Below are positions 9,683 through 19,947 of a stretch of DNA of 64,000 nucleotides, piece by piece. Location: assembly GCF_024205745.1 (NCBI RefSeq), contig NZ_CP073117.1, forward strand, positions 744,001 to 808,000, written 5' to 3'. The notes under the pieces are model-generated. The model saw nothing but the letters and a program-made list of their open reading frames with translations, did no database searches and was not told where the DNA came from. The stretch is from Neisseria subflava (lineage in GTDB: Bacteria; Pseudomonadota; Gammaproteobacteria; Burkholderiales; Neisseriaceae). A program made the position numbers and the translations under genes. Position 1 is the stretch's first letter, and each line of letters starts with the position of its first letter.

Positions 9683-9868
9683 TTAAGACTCCACTTTCAA
9701 CAAGTAGCTGATTTTATTGATCATGCCACGGTTTTCAGGGGTATCCAAAACCTCTACAGTATGTTCACGGCGACGCAAACCTAAACCACGAGCACATGCA
9801 CGATGAGATTCAATTGTACCGATCAGGCTCTTAACCAATGTAACTTTAATCTTTTTTTGCTCAGTCAT
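9683..9868 (-). CDS. rpmD: 50S ribosomal protein L30
   Basis: 61-residue large-subunit protein with the short bacterial L30 fold ([26 protein letters not shown]). Its start overlaps the end of rpsE by 8 bases, and rplO begins almost at once after its stop. Confidence 0.97.
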   Translation of the reverse strand: MTEQKKIKVTLVKSLIGTIESHRACARGLGLRRREHTVEVLDTPENRGMINKISYLLKVES

Positions 9869-10379
9869 GGTTAGCTCCCAAAATATCTTCTACTGTCAAG
9901 CCACGTTTAGCAGCAATATCAGCAGGGGTATACAGTTTAGACAAACCGTCTAATGTAGCGCGTACAATATTGTAAGGATTAGTAGAACCATGTACTTTAG
10001 CTGAAATGTTATGGATACCCATAGCATCAAATACTAAACGCATTGGACCACCAGCTTTTACACCGCTACCTTCTTTAGCAGGTTGCATAAATACCTTAGT
10101 AGCACCATGACGACCAATAACCTCATGATGAATAGTACCATTTTTCAAAGGTACTTTAATCATAGAGCGTCGAGCTTGATCCATTGCTTTTTGAACAGCA
10201 ACTGGCACTTCTTTTGATTTACCTTTGCCCATACCGATGCGACCATCACCATCACCAACAACAGTCAGTGCAGAGAAAGCCATGATACGGCCACCTTTAA
10301 CTACTTTAGTCACGCGATTAACTGCGACCATCTTTTCAATCAGGCCGTCACCGCGTTCTTCAATTTCATGTTTTGCCAT
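9861..10379 (-). CDS. rpsE: 30S ribosomal protein S5
   Basis: Small-subunit protein at the mRNA entry tunnel that supports decoding accuracy. The 172 residues have the N-terminal double-stranded RNA-binding domain ([20 protein letters not shown]) and a C-terminal S5 domain. Confidence 0.98.
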   Translation of the reverse strand: MAKHEIEERGDGLIEKMVAVNRVTKVVKGGRIMAFSALTVVGDGDGRIGMGKGKSKEVPVAVQKAMDQARRSMIKVPLKNGTIHHEVIGRHGATKVFMQPAKEGSGVKAGGPMRLVFDAMGIHNISAKVHGSTNPYNIVRATLDGLSKLYTPADIAAKRGLTVEDILGANHD

Positions 10380-10396
10380 ATGAAAGTCTCCAAATA

Positions 10397-10750
10397 TTAG
10401 AAGCTTAAACCATTTTCACGTGCAGCTTCAGCCAAAGCTTTCACACGACCGTGATATTGGAAACCTGAACGGTCAAAAGCAACTTTTTCAACACCTACTG
10501 CTTTAGCTTTTTCAGCAATACGCTTACCAACTACAGCTGCTGCTTCAACGTTGCTACCTGATTTCAGGCTACTACGTACTTCAGCTTCCAATGTAGAGGC
10601 TTGAGCCAATACTTTATCACCTTCAGCACTAATTACTTGAGCATAAATATGATTATTGCTGCGGAACACACATAATCTTACCATTTTCAAGTCCGCAATA
10701 CGCGCACGGGTTTTGCGTGCACGACGGAGTCGGGTTGTATGTTTATCCAT
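10397..10750 (-). CDS. rplR: 50S ribosomal protein L18
   Basis: 5S rRNA-binding protein of the central protuberance. The 117 residues begin [18 protein letters not shown] and end [25 protein letters not shown], the conserved L18 tail. Placed between rplF and rpsE. Confidence 0.98.
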   Translation of the reverse strand: MDKHTTRLRRARKTRARIADLKMVRLCVFRSNNHIYAQVISAEGDKVLAQASTLEAEVRSSLKSGSNVEAAAVVGKRIAEKAKAVGVEKVAFDRSGFQYHGRVKALAEAARENGLSF

Positions 10751-10763
10751 TAGTGAACCTCAA

Positions 10764-11297
10764 TTATTTTTTCTTGGCTTCTTTCATCACTACTACTTCA
10801 CCTACATAACGAACACCTTTACCTTTATAAGGCTCAGGAGAACGGAATGCACGAATTTCAGCAGCGACTTGGCCAACCACTTGTTTATCTGCACCAGTCA
10901 AAACGATTTCTGTTTGGCTAGGAGTTTGAACAGAAACACCTTCAGGCATTTCATATACGATTGGATGAGAGAAACCCAGAGACAAGTTCAAAACTTTGCC
11001 TTGAGCTTGGGCACGATAACCCACACCAATCAATTGAAGTTTTTTCTCAAAACCTTCAGAAACACCCTTAACCATGTTATTAACCAATGCACGAGCAGTA
11101 CCAGACATAGCATTAGCCTGTTTACTGTCATTTTTTGCAACAAAAGTCAATTTACCATCGTTCAGTTCAATAGCAACATCGGAATGCAAAGGAAAAGACA
11201 ATTCACCGTTTTTACCTTTGATAACCAATGCATCTGTTCCGAATTTTACCTCTACACCAGCAGGAACAGTCACTGGGTTTTTTGCGACGCGTGACAT
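10764..11297 (-). CDS. rplF: 50S ribosomal protein L6
   Basis: Large-subunit protein near the factor-binding site. Its 177 residues form the two repeated L6 domains, with the signature [16 protein letters not shown] near the end. Confidence 0.98.
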   Translation of the reverse strand: MSRVAKNPVTVPAGVEVKFGTDALVIKGKNGELSFPLHSDVAIELNDGKLTFVAKNDSKQANAMSGTARALVNNMVKGVSEGFEKKLQLIGVGYRAQAQGKVLNLSLGFSHPIVYEMPEGVSVQTPSQTEIVLTGADKQVVGQVAAEIRAFRSPEPYKGKGVRYVGEVVVMKEAKKK

Positions 11298-11310
11298 TTA
11301 CTTTTCTCCA

Positions 11311-11703
11311 CTAGGCTACGATGCACAACAACTCACCACCTACACCCTCAGAACGAGCTTTGCGATCAGTCATTACACCTTTAGAAGTACTAACAATAGC
11401 GACACCCAGGCCATTCATTACACTAGGAATCTCACTTGATGCTTTGTAAATACGCAAACCTGGACGTGAAACACGTTTAATTTGCTCAATCACAGGACGA
11501 CCTGCATAGTATTTCAATTGAATTTCCAATACCGGTTTTGCATCAGCAGAAACCGCAAAATCCTCGATATAACCTTCTTCTTTCAGAACTTTTGCAATTG
11601 CACATTTCAGTTTAGAGGAAGGCATGGCAACTACTGCTTTATTAGCACGTTGCGCATTGCGAATACGAGTCAACATATCGGAAATAGGATCATGCATACT
11701 CAT
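11311..11703 (-). CDS. rpsH: 30S ribosomal protein S8
   Basis: Primary binder of the 16S rRNA central domain. Its 130 residues begin [18 protein letters not shown] and end with the conserved [13 protein letters not shown] region. In E. coli S8 represses spc-operon translation at the rplX-rplE site; I did not find an equivalent site here with certainty. Confidence 0.98.
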   Translation of the reverse strand: MSMHDPISDMLTRIRNAQRANKAVVAMPSSKLKCAIAKVLKEEGYIEDFAVSADAKPVLEIQLKYYAGRPVIEQIKRVSRPGLRIYKASSEIPSVMNGLGVAIVSTSKGVMTDRKARSEGVGGELLCIVA

Positions 11704-11717
11704 TATTTATACTCCTA

Positions 11718-12023
11718 TTACCAGCTAGCTTTAACAACACCAGGGATCTCGCCACGCATAGCGATTTCACGGATTTTAATACGGCCCAAACCAAATTTAC
11801 GGAAAGTGCCACGAGGACGACCTGTTAAAGCACAACGACGACGTTGACGTACAGGTGCTGCATTACGAGGAATGGATTGAAATTTCAAACGTGCTTCAAA
11901 ACGTTCTTCTTCAGTCGCATTAGCATCATTAATAACAGCGAAAATTGCCTCACGCTTAGCTGCAAACTTTTTCGCCAATGCTTGACGTTTCAGCTCACGA
12001 TTAATAAGTGCTTTCTTAGCCAT
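11718..12023 (-). CDS. rpsN: 30S ribosomal protein S14 (zinc-free form)
   Basis: Small-subunit head protein. At 101 residues it is the long C- form: no Cys4 zinc ribbon, with the conserved [20 protein letters not shown] near the end. It lies between rplE and rpsH. Confidence 0.98.
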   Translation of the reverse strand: MAKKALINRELKRQALAKKFAAKREAIFAVINDANATEEERFEARLKFQSIPRNAAPVRQRRRCALTGRPRGTFRKFGLGRIKIREIAMRGEIPGVVKASW

Positions 12024-12025
12024 GA

Positions 12026-12565
12026 TTATCCTTTAAACGGAAACTTGAACAGTGACAACAAAGCTTTCGCTTCTTCATCAGTTTTTGCAGTAGTTGTAAT
12101 AGTAATATTCAAACCACGCAAAGCATCGATTTTATCGTATTCAATTTCCGGGAAAATAATTTGCTCACGAACGCCCATATTGTAATTGCCACGACCATCA
12201 AATGATTTACCGCTTACACCACGGAAGTCACGTACGCGAGGCAACGCAATAGTAATCAAACGATCCAAGAATTCAAACATTTGATCACGACGCAATGTTA
12301 CTTTACAACCAACTGGATAGTTATCACGGATTTTAAAACCAGCGATAGATTTACGTGCAACAGTAACAACTGGTTTTTGACCAGCAATTTTCTCTAAATC
12401 AGAAACAGCGTGCTCCATAACTTTTTTATCAGCAACAGCCTCACCCACACCCATATTCAAGGTGATTTTTTCAATACGTGGAACTTCCATTACTGATTTG
12501 TAACCAAATTGTTTAACCAATTCAGGAACAACTGTATCTTTATAAAACTCTCTCAAACGAGCCAT
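12026..12565 (-). CDS. rplE: 50S ribosomal protein L5
   Basis: 5S rRNA-binding protein that contacts P-site tRNA and the 30S head. The 179 residues carry the typical [15 protein letters not shown] and [21 protein letters not shown] segments. The stop is two bases from the rpsN start. Confidence 0.98.
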   Translation of the reverse strand: MARLREFYKDTVVPELVKQFGYKSVMEVPRIEKITLNMGVGEAVADKKVMEHAVSDLEKIAGQKPVVTVARKSIAGFKIRDNYPVGCKVTLRRDQMFEFLDRLITIALPRVRDFRGVSGKSFDGRGNYNMGVREQIIFPEIEYDKIDALRGLNITITTTAKTDEEAKALLSLFKFPFKG

Positions 12566-12574
12566 GTTATCTCC

Positions 12575-12898
12575 TTATGCTCCAATGATAGAGCCATTTG
12601 ATTTGAAGAAACGAACGCGTTTAACTTTGCCTTCATTTTCAATCAGCTTAATACCAACACGGTCTGCTTTATTAGTTTCCGGATTCAGGAGTGCAATATT
12701 AGAAATATCCAAAGGCATTTCTTTAGTAATAATACCACCCTCAATACCACGCATTGGATTAGGTTTTTGATGGCGTTTCACAACATTAACACCCTCAACA
12801 ACAACTTTATCACCCAACACTCGAACTACTTGACCTTGCTTACCTTTATCTTTACCGGTAATCACTACAACCTGATCGCCTTTAATGATCTTATTCAT
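12575..12898 (-). CDS. rplX: 50S ribosomal protein L24
   Basis: Assembly-initiating large-subunit protein. The 107 residues begin with a KOW motif (IIKGDQVVVITGKDKGKQGQ). Placed between rplN and rplE. Confidence 0.98.
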   Translation of the reverse strand: MNKIIKGDQVVVITGKDKGKQGQVVRVLGDKVVVEGVNVVKRHQKPNPMRGIEGGIITKEMPLDISNIALLNPETNKADRVGIKLIENEGKVKRVRFFKSNGSIIGA

Positions 12899-12909
12899 CG
12901 CGCTATTCC

Positions 12910-13278
12910 TTATAATACTTCAGGCGCCAATGAAACGATTTTCATAAATCGCTCAGTACGCAATTCACGGGTTACCGGACCAAAAATACGGGTACCCAGA
13001 GGTTCAAGTTTATTATTCAACAACACAGCAGCATTGTTATCGAATTTAATTAACGCACCATCAGGACGACGCACACCCTTAGCAGTACGAACAACTACCG
13101 CATTGTATACATCACCTTTTTTGACACGACCACGTGGGGCTGCATCTTTAACTGCAACTTTAATAATGTCGCCAACAGAAGCGTAGCGACGCTTAGATCC
13201 GCCCAATACTTTGATGCACATTACGCGACGCGCACCAGAGTTATCAGCCACATCTAAGATGGTCTGCATTTGAATCAT
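12910..13278 (-). CDS. rplN: 50S ribosomal protein L14
   Basis: Large-subunit protein at the bridge to 16S rRNA. Its 122 residues begin [20 protein letters not shown], the conserved L14 start. As in E. coli it opens the spc gene group; 227 bases separate it from rpsQ, the last S10-group gene, which is by far the widest gap in this stretch. Confidence 0.98.
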   Translation of the reverse strand: MIQMQTILDVADNSGARRVMCIKVLGGSKRRYASVGDIIKVAVKDAAPRGRVKKGDVYNAVVVRTAKGVRRPDGALIKFDNNAAVLLNNKLEPLGTRIFGPVTRELRTERFMKIVSLAPEVL

Positions 13279-13505
13279 ATAAGTACCTTTAAATTAACCA
13301 ACTTAATTTACCACTTTCATATAACTCGCACCTTACTTTAAGCTGCTTATTAAATGAAACCATCACGGTTCTAGTAAACCAGTCTTGGATCCCGAAGGGA
13401 GAGAAACTTCCATAAGAAGCTGGAAGATAAGAAACGAAGTTTACACGCAAATTAACTTTGCTGCAAGACTTCGTTTCTTATTAAGCTACATTACTGTGTT
13501 TTAAA
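13279..13505 (-). promoter_or_regulatory. structured S10/spc operon junction between rpsQ and rplN
   Basis: This gap holds nested inverted repeats: TAAGAAACGAAGT (13428-13440) against its perfect complement (13468-13480), with an inner GCAAA/TTTGC pair; CTTCCA/TGGAAG (13407-13426); and TCCC/GGGA (13390-13400). On the minus strand a candidate promoter, TTGCAG-N17-TAAACT (13466 to 13438), lies inside the large inverted repeat. No open frame is convincing. It probably combines the end of S10 transcription with the spc start and leader; this is inferred. Confidence 0.5.
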
Positions 13506-13769
13506 TCAAACAGTACGCGCTTTCTCAACCAATTCTTTTACAACCCAAGACTTGGTTTTTGACAAAGGACGAGATTCCTCAATTACCACTACATCACCAA
13601 TGCCATATTGATTGTTTTCATCATGAGCATGGATTTTAGTTGATAAACGAATAATTTTACCGTACAGAGGGTGTTTAACTTTACGCTCAACCAATACTGT
13701 AACAGTTTTGTCCATTTTGTCGCTTACCACTTTGCCTTGCAAAGTACGAACATTTTTAGCTTCGCTCAT
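13506..13769 (-). CDS. rpsQ: 30S ribosomal protein S17
   Basis: 16S rRNA-binding OB-fold protein of 87 residues ([20 protein letters not shown] near the start). It is the last S10-group gene before the 227-base junction. Its start codon touches the rpmC stop. Confidence 0.98.
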   Translation of the reverse strand: MSEAKNVRTLQGKVVSDKMDKTVTVLVERKVKHPLYGKIIRLSTKIHAHDENNQYGIGDVVVIEESRPLSKTKSWVVKELVEKARTV

Positions 13770-13960
13770 TACTTAGCACCTTTTTCAGTTAAAATGGTTT
13801 TAATACGAGCAATATCGCGACGTACACGTTTCAACTCGCTTGATTTACCCAACTGACCGGTTGCATTTTGCATGCGTAAGCCAAACTGAGCTTTCAACAA
13901 GTCCAACAAATCAGAGTTTAATTGCTCAATAGATTTGTCTTTCAATTCATTTGCTTTCAT
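13769..13960 (-). CDS. rpmC: 50S ribosomal protein L29
   Basis: 63-residue helical protein at the tunnel exit, part of the docking site for trigger factor and SRP. It has the conserved [14 protein letters not shown] start and [13 protein letters not shown] end. It abuts both rplP and rpsQ. Confidence 0.97.
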   Translation of the reverse strand: MKANELKDKSIEQLNSDLLDLLKAQFGLRMQNATGQLGKSSELKRVRRDIARIKTILTEKGAK

Positions 13961-14376
13961 TATTGACCCACCTGTCTTACTACAAAGGTTGTAGGAATAG
14001 GCAATTTGGCAGCGGCCAATTCAAATGCTTCACGAGCCAAAGACTCAGGAACACCGTCCATTTCGTACAATACTTTGCCTGGTTTAACTTCAGCAATGTA
14101 ATATTCCACATTACCTTTACCGCCACCCATACGAACTTGGATAGGTTTCTCAGTAATTGGTTTATCAGGGAATACACGAATCCAAATACGACCGCCACGT
14201 TTAATATGACGAGTCATAGTACGACGAGCAGCTTCGATTTGGCGGGCAGTCAAACGACCACGGCCTACGGCTTTCAAACCGAACTCACCGAAACTTACTT
14301 TGTTACCGCGAGTAGCAATACCGGTGTTACGGCCTTTTTGTTGCTTGCGATATTTCAGTCTAGTTGGCTGCAGCAT
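13960..14376 (-). CDS. rplP: 50S ribosomal protein L16
   Basis: Large-subunit protein that helps shape the A site. I place the start at 14376 because [19 protein letters not shown] is the family's N-terminus; the frame stays open 11 codons further upstream but that part is not L16. With this start the gene is 138 residues and overlaps the end of rpsC by 17 bases. Confidence 0.96.
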   Translation of the reverse strand: MLQPTRLKYRKQQKGRNTGIATRGNKVSFGEFGLKAVGRGRLTARQIEAARRTMTRHIKRGGRIWIRVFPDKPITEKPIQVRMGGGKGNVEYYIAEVKPGKVLYEMDGVPESLAREAFELAAAKLPIPTTFVVRQVGQ

Positions 14377-15052
14377 TACGTCCACCTGCCTTTCTTTGTT
14401 TCTTCTCATGCTCAGGTTTAGAAGATTTAATATTACCTTCTGTATAAACCCAAACTTTCAGACCCAGTACACCATAAGTAGTGTGTGCTTCGCTAGTTGC
14501 ATAATCTACGTTCGCACGTAAAGTATGCAAAGGTACACGACCCTCACGATACCATTCGCTACGAGCGATATCAGCACCATTCAGACGGCCTGAAGTCATG
14601 ATCTTGATGCCTTTAGCACCAGAACGCATTGCATTTTGCATTGCACGTTTCATAGCACGACGGAATTGAACACGTTTTTCAAGCTGCTGGGCAATACCAT
14701 CAGCAATGATTTGCGCATCCAATTCAGGACGACGAATCTCTTCAATATTTACATGAACAGGCACACCCATCAGAGCTTGCAAGTCACGTTTCAAGATTTC
14801 GATATCCTCGCCTTTTTTACCAATAACTACACCTGGACGAGCAGAGTGAATGGTAATACGTGCAGATTTAGCAGGACGTTCGATCACTACGCGACCAACT
14901 GAAGCATTGGCCAGTTTTTTACGCAAGTAGTTACGAACATCAATATCTTGTTTCAAAACAGTAGAAAAGTCGGTGCTTTTAGCAAACCATTTTGAAGCCC
15001 AGTCTTTAGTTACCGCCAGGCGAAAGCCTGTAGGGTTAATCTTTTGTCCCAT
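14360..15052 (-). CDS. rpsC: 30S ribosomal protein S3
   Basis: Small-subunit head protein at the mRNA entry pore. The 230 residues contain a KH domain with the GxxG loop in [18 protein letters not shown], then the S3 C-terminal domain. An AG-type uptake sequence is embedded near 14580-14591. Confidence 0.98.
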   Translation of the reverse strand: MGQKINPTGFRLAVTKDWASKWFAKSTDFSTVLKQDIDVRNYLRKKLANASVGRVVIERPAKSARITIHSARPGVVIGKKGEDIEILKRDLQALMGVPVHVNIEEIRRPELDAQIIADGIAQQLEKRVQFRRAMKRAMQNAMRSGAKGIKIMTSGRLNGADIARSEWYREGRVPLHTLRANVDYATSEAHTTYGVLGLKVWVYTEGNIKSSKPEHEKKQRKAGGRNAAAN

Positions 15053-15061
15053 AGCTTTTCC

Positions 15062-15391
15062 TTAGTTGCCCACTGTCACGTTAATATGACAAGTTTGTTT
15101 CTCGATGCGGTTACCGCGACCTTTGGCACGAGCTTGGAAACGTTTCAAGCTTGGGCCTTTGTCAACAAAGATAGTTACCACTTTCAGTTCGTCAATGTCA
15201 GCACCATTATTGTGCTCGGCATTGGCGATTGCTGATTCCAACACTTTTTTAATCAGCTCAGCACCTTTTTTAGGGCTGAATGCCAAGATATTCAAAGCTT
15301 GGGCAACGTCTTTACCACGAATCAAATCAGCTACCAAACGAGCTTTTTGAGCTGAAATACGGGCGTTTTTATGTTGTGCACTTACTCTCAT
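15062..15391 (-). CDS. rplV: 50S ribosomal protein L22
   Basis: Large-subunit protein whose extended hairpin lines the exit tunnel constriction. It has 109 residues, with the hairpin around [20 protein letters not shown]. Substitutions there cause macrolide resistance in other bacteria; I see nothing abnormal here. Confidence 0.98.
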   Translation of the reverse strand: MRVSAQHKNARISAQKARLVADLIRGKDVAQALNILAFSPKKGAELIKKVLESAIANAEHNNGADIDELKVVTIFVDKGPSLKRFQARAKGRGNRIEKQTCHINVTVGN

Positions 15392-15399
15392 GATTCACC

Positions 15400-15678
15400 T
15401 TATTTCTTTTTAGCCTTTTTATCAGCCAAGTGGCCTTTAAAGGTACGGGTCAATGAGAACTCACCTAATTTATGACCAACCATGTTATCGCTGATGAACA
15501 CAGGCACGTGAGTGCGACCGTTGTGTACAGCGATAGTCAGACCAATGAAATCAGGCAAAATGGTAGAACGACGTGACCAAGTTTTAATTGGGCGTTTGTC
15601 GTTGCTTGCACGAGCAGCATCTACTTTTTTCAGCAAATGCAGGTCTACATATGGGCCTTTTTTTAATGAACGAGCCAT
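15400..15678 (-). CDS. rpsS: 30S ribosomal protein S19
   Basis: Head protein that pairs with S13. The 92 residues start [19 protein letters not shown] and include the [17 protein letters not shown] signature. Confidence 0.98.
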
Positions 15679-15683
15679 ACTAA

Positions 15684-16517
15684 TTAACCTTTATTTGAGT
15701 AACGACGACGAACAATCATGTTATCCGTGCGTTTGTTATTACGAGTGCGGTAGCCCTTAGCAGGAGTACCCCATGGGCTAACCGGTTCGCGAGCCTCACC
15801 AGTACGGCCTTCACCACCACCATGTGGGTGATCAACAGGGTTCATTACAACACCGCGAACGGTCGGACGAATACCACGCCAGCGGTTAGCACCAGCTTTA
15901 CCGATTTTTTTCAGGCTTTGTTCTTCGTTACCAACTTCACCGATAGTTGCACGGCAATTTACGCTAATTTTGCGCACTTCACCAGAACGCAAACGAACTT
16001 GTGCGTAAGCACCTTCTTTTGCCAGCAATACCGCAGAAGCACCAGCAGAACGTGCAATTTGCGCACCTTTACCTGGTTTCATTTCGATACAGTGAATAGT
16101 TGTACCAACAGGAATATTGCGGATCGGCAGAGTGTTACCTACTTTGATAGCAGCTTCAGCACCGGAAACCAATACTGCACCGGCTTGAATACCACGAGGA
16201 GCAATGATGTAACGACGCTCACCATCTGCATAGCACAACAGCGCGATAAATGCAGTACGGTTAGGGTCATATTCGATACGCTCTACTTTTGCAGGGATAC
16301 CGTCTTTGTTACGTTTAAAATCTACAACGCGGTAATGATGTTTATGACCACCACCTTTATGACGGGTAGTGATATGACCATTGTTGTTACGACCGGCAGT
16401 AGAATTTTTCTTTTCCAGCAGAGGTGCATAAGGCGCACCTTTGTGCAAACCTTCTGTTACCACGCGAACCATGCCGCGACGGCCTGCAGAGGTCGGCTTC
16501 ATTTTAACGATTGCCAT
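15684..16517 (-). CDS. rplB: 50S ribosomal protein L2
   Basis: Core large-subunit protein near the peptidyl transferase centre. Its 277 residues contain the conserved [20 protein letters not shown] loop near residue 230, including the functionally important His. Confidence 0.99.
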
Positions 16518-16522
16518 TTTGT

Positions 16523-16843
16523 TTATTCCTTATCTGCAGCTGCAGCAGCGGCTTCCAAATCCAACTCTTGACCGGCAGCCAGGCTTACATAAGCCTTTTT
16601 AACATCGCTGCGACGACCTAAAGTGCGACCAAAACGTTTAACTTTACCTTTAATGGTAACAGTAGTAACGTCTGCAACTTGAACACCGAACAGCAACTCA
16701 ACAGCTGCTTTAATTTCAGGTTTGGTTGCATTTGCCAAAACTTTAAACGTCATTTGGTTACGTTTTTCAGCCAATACGTTGCTTTTTTCAGAAACGATAG
16801 GTGCCAAGATTACTTGAGTCAAACGTTGTTGATTCATACCCAT
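16523..16843 (-). CDS. rplW: 50S ribosomal protein L23
   Basis: Tunnel-exit protein and docking point for trigger factor and SRP. It has 106 residues with [20 protein letters not shown] at the start. The C-terminus has an alanine/glutamate-rich tail ([10 protein letters not shown]) longer than in E. coli. Its start overlaps rplD by 10 bases. Confidence 0.98.
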   Translation of the reverse strand: MGMNQQRLTQVILAPIVSEKSNVLAEKRNQMTFKVLANATKPEIKAAVELLFGVQVADVTTVTIKGKVKRFGRTLGRRSDVKKAYVSLAAGQELDLEAAAAAADKE

Positions 16844-17454
16844 TGCTCCTCTAATTGTGCAACTGCATCTTTAGTGATAACGACTTTTTTGTAACGCAGC
16901 AAGCTGTAAGGATCAACTTGTTGAGCTTCCAAAACCAATACGTTAGGCAAGTTGCGTGAAGCCAAGTAAACATTCTCGTCGAGCTGTTTAGTTACAAACA
17001 GAACCTGCTCCAAACCCAAATTTTTCACTTGTTCAGCAAAAACTTTAGTTTTAGGAGTTTCAGCAGTCAATGCTTCGATTGCAAACAAACGCTCATCACG
17101 AGCCAATTGGGACAAAATAGTCGCCATACCGGCACGATACATTTTACGGTTCACTTTTTGAGTGAAGTTTTCATCAGGTTTATTTGGGAATGCACGACCA
17201 CCTTTACGCCACAGCGGAGAAGAAGTCATACCGGAACGAGCACGACCGGTACCTTTTTGGCGCCATGGTTTTTTAGTAGAGTGGTTTACTTCGGCACGAG
17301 TTTTTTGAGCACGATTACCAGAACGGGCATTTGCCAAGTAAGCAGTAACCAGTTGGTGAACCAGAGCTTCATTGTATTCACGAGCAAACAAAGCATCAGA
17401 AACAGCCAAGCTGCCAGATACTTGTCCTTTAGCGTCAATTACTTTCAATTCCAT
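16834..17454 (-). CDS. rplD: 50S ribosomal protein L4
   Basis: Large-subunit protein with a tunnel-lining loop ([17 protein letters not shown] near residue 58). In E. coli L4 also represses the S10 operon through the rpsJ leader; here rpsJ belongs to a different transcript, so any such control would have to act on the rplC leader. 206 residues. Confidence 0.98.
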   Translation of the reverse strand: MELKVIDAKGQVSGSLAVSDALFAREYNEALVHQLVTAYLANARSGNRAQKTRAEVNHSTKKPWRQKGTGRARSGMTSSPLWRKGGRAFPNKPDENFTQKVNRKMYRAGMATILSQLARDERLFAIEALTAETPKTKVFAEQVKNLGLEQVLFVTKQLDENVYLASRNLPNVLVLEAQQVDPYSLLRYKKVVITKDAVAQLEEQWV

Positions 17455-18098
17455 TACGCACCTACTTTCACGCTAGGACGAACCACGACGTCGCTGTTAA
17501 CCGAACCCGGAACAGCACCTTTAACCAACAAGAGTTGGCGTTCAGCATCAACACGTACAACTTCCAATTTTTGAACAGTTGCTTTAGTGTTACCGTATTG
17601 ACCTGCCATGCGTTTACCAGGGAACACGCGACCAGGGTCTTGTGCCATACCGATAGAACCAGGAACACGATGAGAACGGGAGTTACCGTGGGAAGTACGT
17701 TGAGCACCGAAGTTATGACGTTTGATTGTACCAGAGAAACCTTTACCTTTAGAGGTACCGGTTACATCTACCAATTGACCAACTTCAAACATAGAAACGG
17801 TAATTTCATCACCGACTTTCAATTCAGCCAGTTTTTCTTCAGTCAAAGCAAATTCAACCAAACCGCGACCAGCTTCAACACCTGCTTTAGCAAAGTGGCC
17901 GGCTTCAGTTTTGTTGACACGATTAGCTTTTTTCTGACCAAAGGTAACTTGTACAGCAGTGTAGCCGTCAGTATCTTTGGATTTCACTTGTGTAACGCGG
18001 TTGGCAGACATATCCAAAACAGTTACGGGAACAGAAACACCCTGTTCGTCGAACACGCGAGTCATACCAACTTTGCGTCCAACCAGACCTAAAGTCAT
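17454..18098 (-). CDS. rplC: 50S ribosomal protein L3
   Basis: Assembly-initiating large-subunit protein reaching the peptidyl transferase centre. The 214 residues have the long extension [20 protein letters not shown] whose Gln is methylated in E. coli by PrmB. It is the first gene of the S10 transcript here, with its own promoter about 90 bases upstream. Confidence 0.98.
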   Translation of the reverse strand: MTLGLVGRKVGMTRVFDEQGVSVPVTVLDMSANRVTQVKSKDTDGYTAVQVTFGQKKANRVNKTEAGHFAKAGVEAGRGLVEFALTEEKLAELKVGDEITVSMFEVGQLVDVTGTSKGKGFSGTIKRHNFGAQRTSHGNSRSHRVPGSIGMAQDPGRVFPGKRMAGQYGNTKATVQKLEVVRVDAERQLLLVKGAVPGSVNSDVVVRPSVKVGA

Positions 18099-18187
18099 GA
18101 TTATTTTCCTTTTAAGTAAAGGGGCGGGCTACGATTGGCCTGCCTTTCAGACAAAGTTAAACTTGATACGGATGTACCAAGTCCGCC

Positions 18188-18217
18188 ATTATAATTGACA
18201 AATCAAAGAAATATCAA
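18188..18217 (-). promoter_or_regulatory. promoter of the S10 operon, upstream of rplC
   Basis: Minus-strand TTGATA (18217-18212), an 18-base spacer and a consensus TATAAT (18193-18188). Transcription would start near 18181 and leave about 80 bases of leader before rplC. It directly follows the rpsJ terminator. Confidence 0.75.
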
Positions 18218-18310
18218 CAAAAATTTCAATTTAACTTCTTAAACCCATCATTTTTTCGGATGAAGTGTTGCCAAATATCTGAAAATTTTCAGACAGCCTA
18301 AGAATTCTAT

Positions 18311-18342
18311 AAAAAACCGAACAGCCAAGCTGTTCGGTTTTT
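18311..18342 (-). terminator. intrinsic terminator after rpsJ
   Basis: ACCGAACAGC, loop of three, GCTGTTCGGT, then a T run on the minus strand. It ends the str-rpsJ transcript and separates it from rplC. Confidence 0.9.
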
Positions 18343-18348
18343 CAGTTC

Positions 18349-18660
18349 TTATTGAACTTTAATTTCTACATCCACACCTGCTGGAAGATCCAGTTTCATC
18401 AGTGCATCAGTAGTTTTATCAGTCCAGTCCACGATGTCCATCAGACGCAAGTGGGTACGGATTTCCAATTGTTCACGAGAAGTTTTGTTCACGTGAGGGG
18501 AACGCAAGATATTGAAACGTTCGATTTTAGTTGGCAAAGGAATCGGACCTTTAACAACAGCGCCAGTACGTTTGGCAGTTTCAACGATTTCTTGCGCAGA
18601 ACGGTCAATCAGACTGTAATCATAAGCTTTCAGGCGGATACGGATTTTTTGGTTTGCCAT
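18349..18660 (-). CDS. rpsJ: 30S ribosomal protein S10
   Basis: Small-subunit head protein and, in E. coli, the NusE antitermination factor. Its 103 residues include [20 protein letters not shown]. It lies 17 bases after tufA and is followed by a strong terminator, so it is the last gene of the str transcript rather than the first gene of the S10 operon as in E. coli. Confidence 0.98.
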   Translation of the reverse strand: MANQKIRIRLKAYDYSLIDRSAQEIVETAKRTGAVVKGPIPLPTKIERFNILRSPHVNKTSREQLEIRTHLRLMDIVDWTDKTTDALMKLDLPAGVDVEIKVQ

Positions 18661-18677
18661 TTATCAATATCCCTCAA

Positions 18678-19862
18678 TTAAGCGATTACAGAAGAAACCA
18701 CACCCGCACCTACGGTACGACCACCTTCGCGAATCGCAAAGCGCAGACCTTCTTCCATAGCGATAGGCGCAATCAGTTCTACAGTAATGGTTACGTTCTC
18801 ACCTGGCATTACCATTTCTACGCCTTCTTCCAAAGTAACTGCACCAGTTACGTCAGTAGTACGGAAGTAGAATTGTGGACGGTAGTTAGCGAAGAATGGA
18901 GTGTGACGACCACCCTCTTCTTTGCTCAGTACGTATACTTCTGCTTTGAATTTGGTGTGAGGAGTGATAGTACCTGGTTTAGCCAATACTTGACCACGCT
19001 CAACATCTTCACGTTTGGTACCACGCAGCAATACGCCTACGTTGTCACCAGCTTGACCTTCGTCCAGCAGTTTGCGGAACATTTCAACGCCGGTACAAGT
19101 GGTTTTTTGGGTTTCTTTCAGACCTACGATTTCGATCTCGTCACCAACGTGGATGATACCGCGCTCTACACGACCAGTTACTACTGTACCACGGCCAGAG
19201 ATAGAGAATACGTCTTCGATAGGCAACAAGAAAGGTTTGTCCACAGCACGCTCAGGTGTTGGGATGTAGCTGTCCAGAGCAGCAGCCAATTCGAAGATTT
19301 TTTCTTCGTAACCAGCGTCACCTTCCAAAGCTTTCAGTGCGGAACCTTGTACGATTGGGCAGTCGTCGCCTGGGAAGTCGTAGCTTGACAACAGGTCACG
19401 GATTTCCATTTCAACCAGTTCCAACAGCTCGGCATCGTCAACCATGTCGCATTTGTTCATGAATACGATGATGTAAGGTACACCTACTTGGCGAGCCAAC
19501 AGGATGTGTTCGCGAGTTTGAGGCATAGGACCGTCAGCTGCGGAACATACCAAGATCGCGCCGTCCATTTGGGCAGCACCGGTAATCATGTTTTTAACGT
19601 AGTCGGCGTGGCCCGGGCAGTCTACGTGCGCGTAGTGACGGGTTTCAGTTTCGTATTCTACGTGTGAGGTATTAATGGTAATACCACGAGCTTTTTCTTC
19701 AGGAGCGTTGTCGATTTGGTCGTAAGCTTTTGCAGCGCCACCGAATTTTTTAGCCAAAATAGTAGTCAAAGCAGCAGTCAGAGTGGTTTTACCATGGTCA
19801 ACGTGACCGATGGTGCCAACGTTTACGTGCGGTTTGCTACGTTCAAATTTTTCCTTAGCCAT
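18678..19862 (-). CDS. tufA: elongation factor Tu (copy 1, intact)
   Basis: GTPase that delivers aminoacyl-tRNA to the ribosome. The 394 residues show the G motifs GHVDHGKTT (19-27), DCPGH near 81 and NKCD near 136, then beta-barrel domains 2 and 3. It lies in the str operon after fusA. The second copy at 35472-36655 is almost identical, and its last 320 bases are the same base for base. The A6 tract here (19298-19303 on the plus strand as T6) is intact and keeps the frame. Confidence 0.99.
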   Translation of the reverse strand: MAKEKFERSKPHVNVGTIGHVDHGKTTLTAALTTILAKKFGGAAKAYDQIDNAPEEKARGITINTSHVEYETETRHYAHVDCPGHADYVKNMITGAAQMDGAILVCSAADGPMPQTREHILLARQVGVPYIIVFMNKCDMVDDAELLELVEMEIRDLLSSYDFPGDDCPIVQGSALKALEGDAGYEEKIFELAAALDSYIPTPERAVDKPFLLPIEDVFSISGRGTVVTGRVERGIIHVGDEIEIVGLKETQKTTCTGVEMFRKLLDEGQAGDNVGVLLRGTKREDVERGQVLAKPGTITPHTKFKAEVYVLSKEEGGRHTPFFANYRPQFYFRTTDVTGAVTLEEGVEMVMPGENVTITVELIAPIAMEEGLRFAIREGGRTVGAGVVSSVIA

Positions 19863-19902
19863 GAGCTAATTCCTTTACATATAAAGATCGATTAAAGAAC
19901 AA

Positions 19903-19943
19903 TGGCCGTCTGAAAATTTATTTTCAGTTTCAGACGGCCTTTT
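19903..19943 (-). terminator. uptake-sequence hairpin between fusA and tufA
   Basis: Two uptake sequences face each other (GGCCGTCTGAAA ... TTTCAGACGGCC) 85 bases before tufA. On either strand it resembles an intrinsic terminator and may make fusA to tufA readthrough partial. Confidence 0.6.
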
Positions 19944-19947
19944 CTGA

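Noticed and set aside
13390-13480. A Correia repeat or insertion element in the rpsQ-rplN gap
   Set aside because: The characteristic TATAGTGGATTAA-type ends are absent, and the arms are private to this site in the window.
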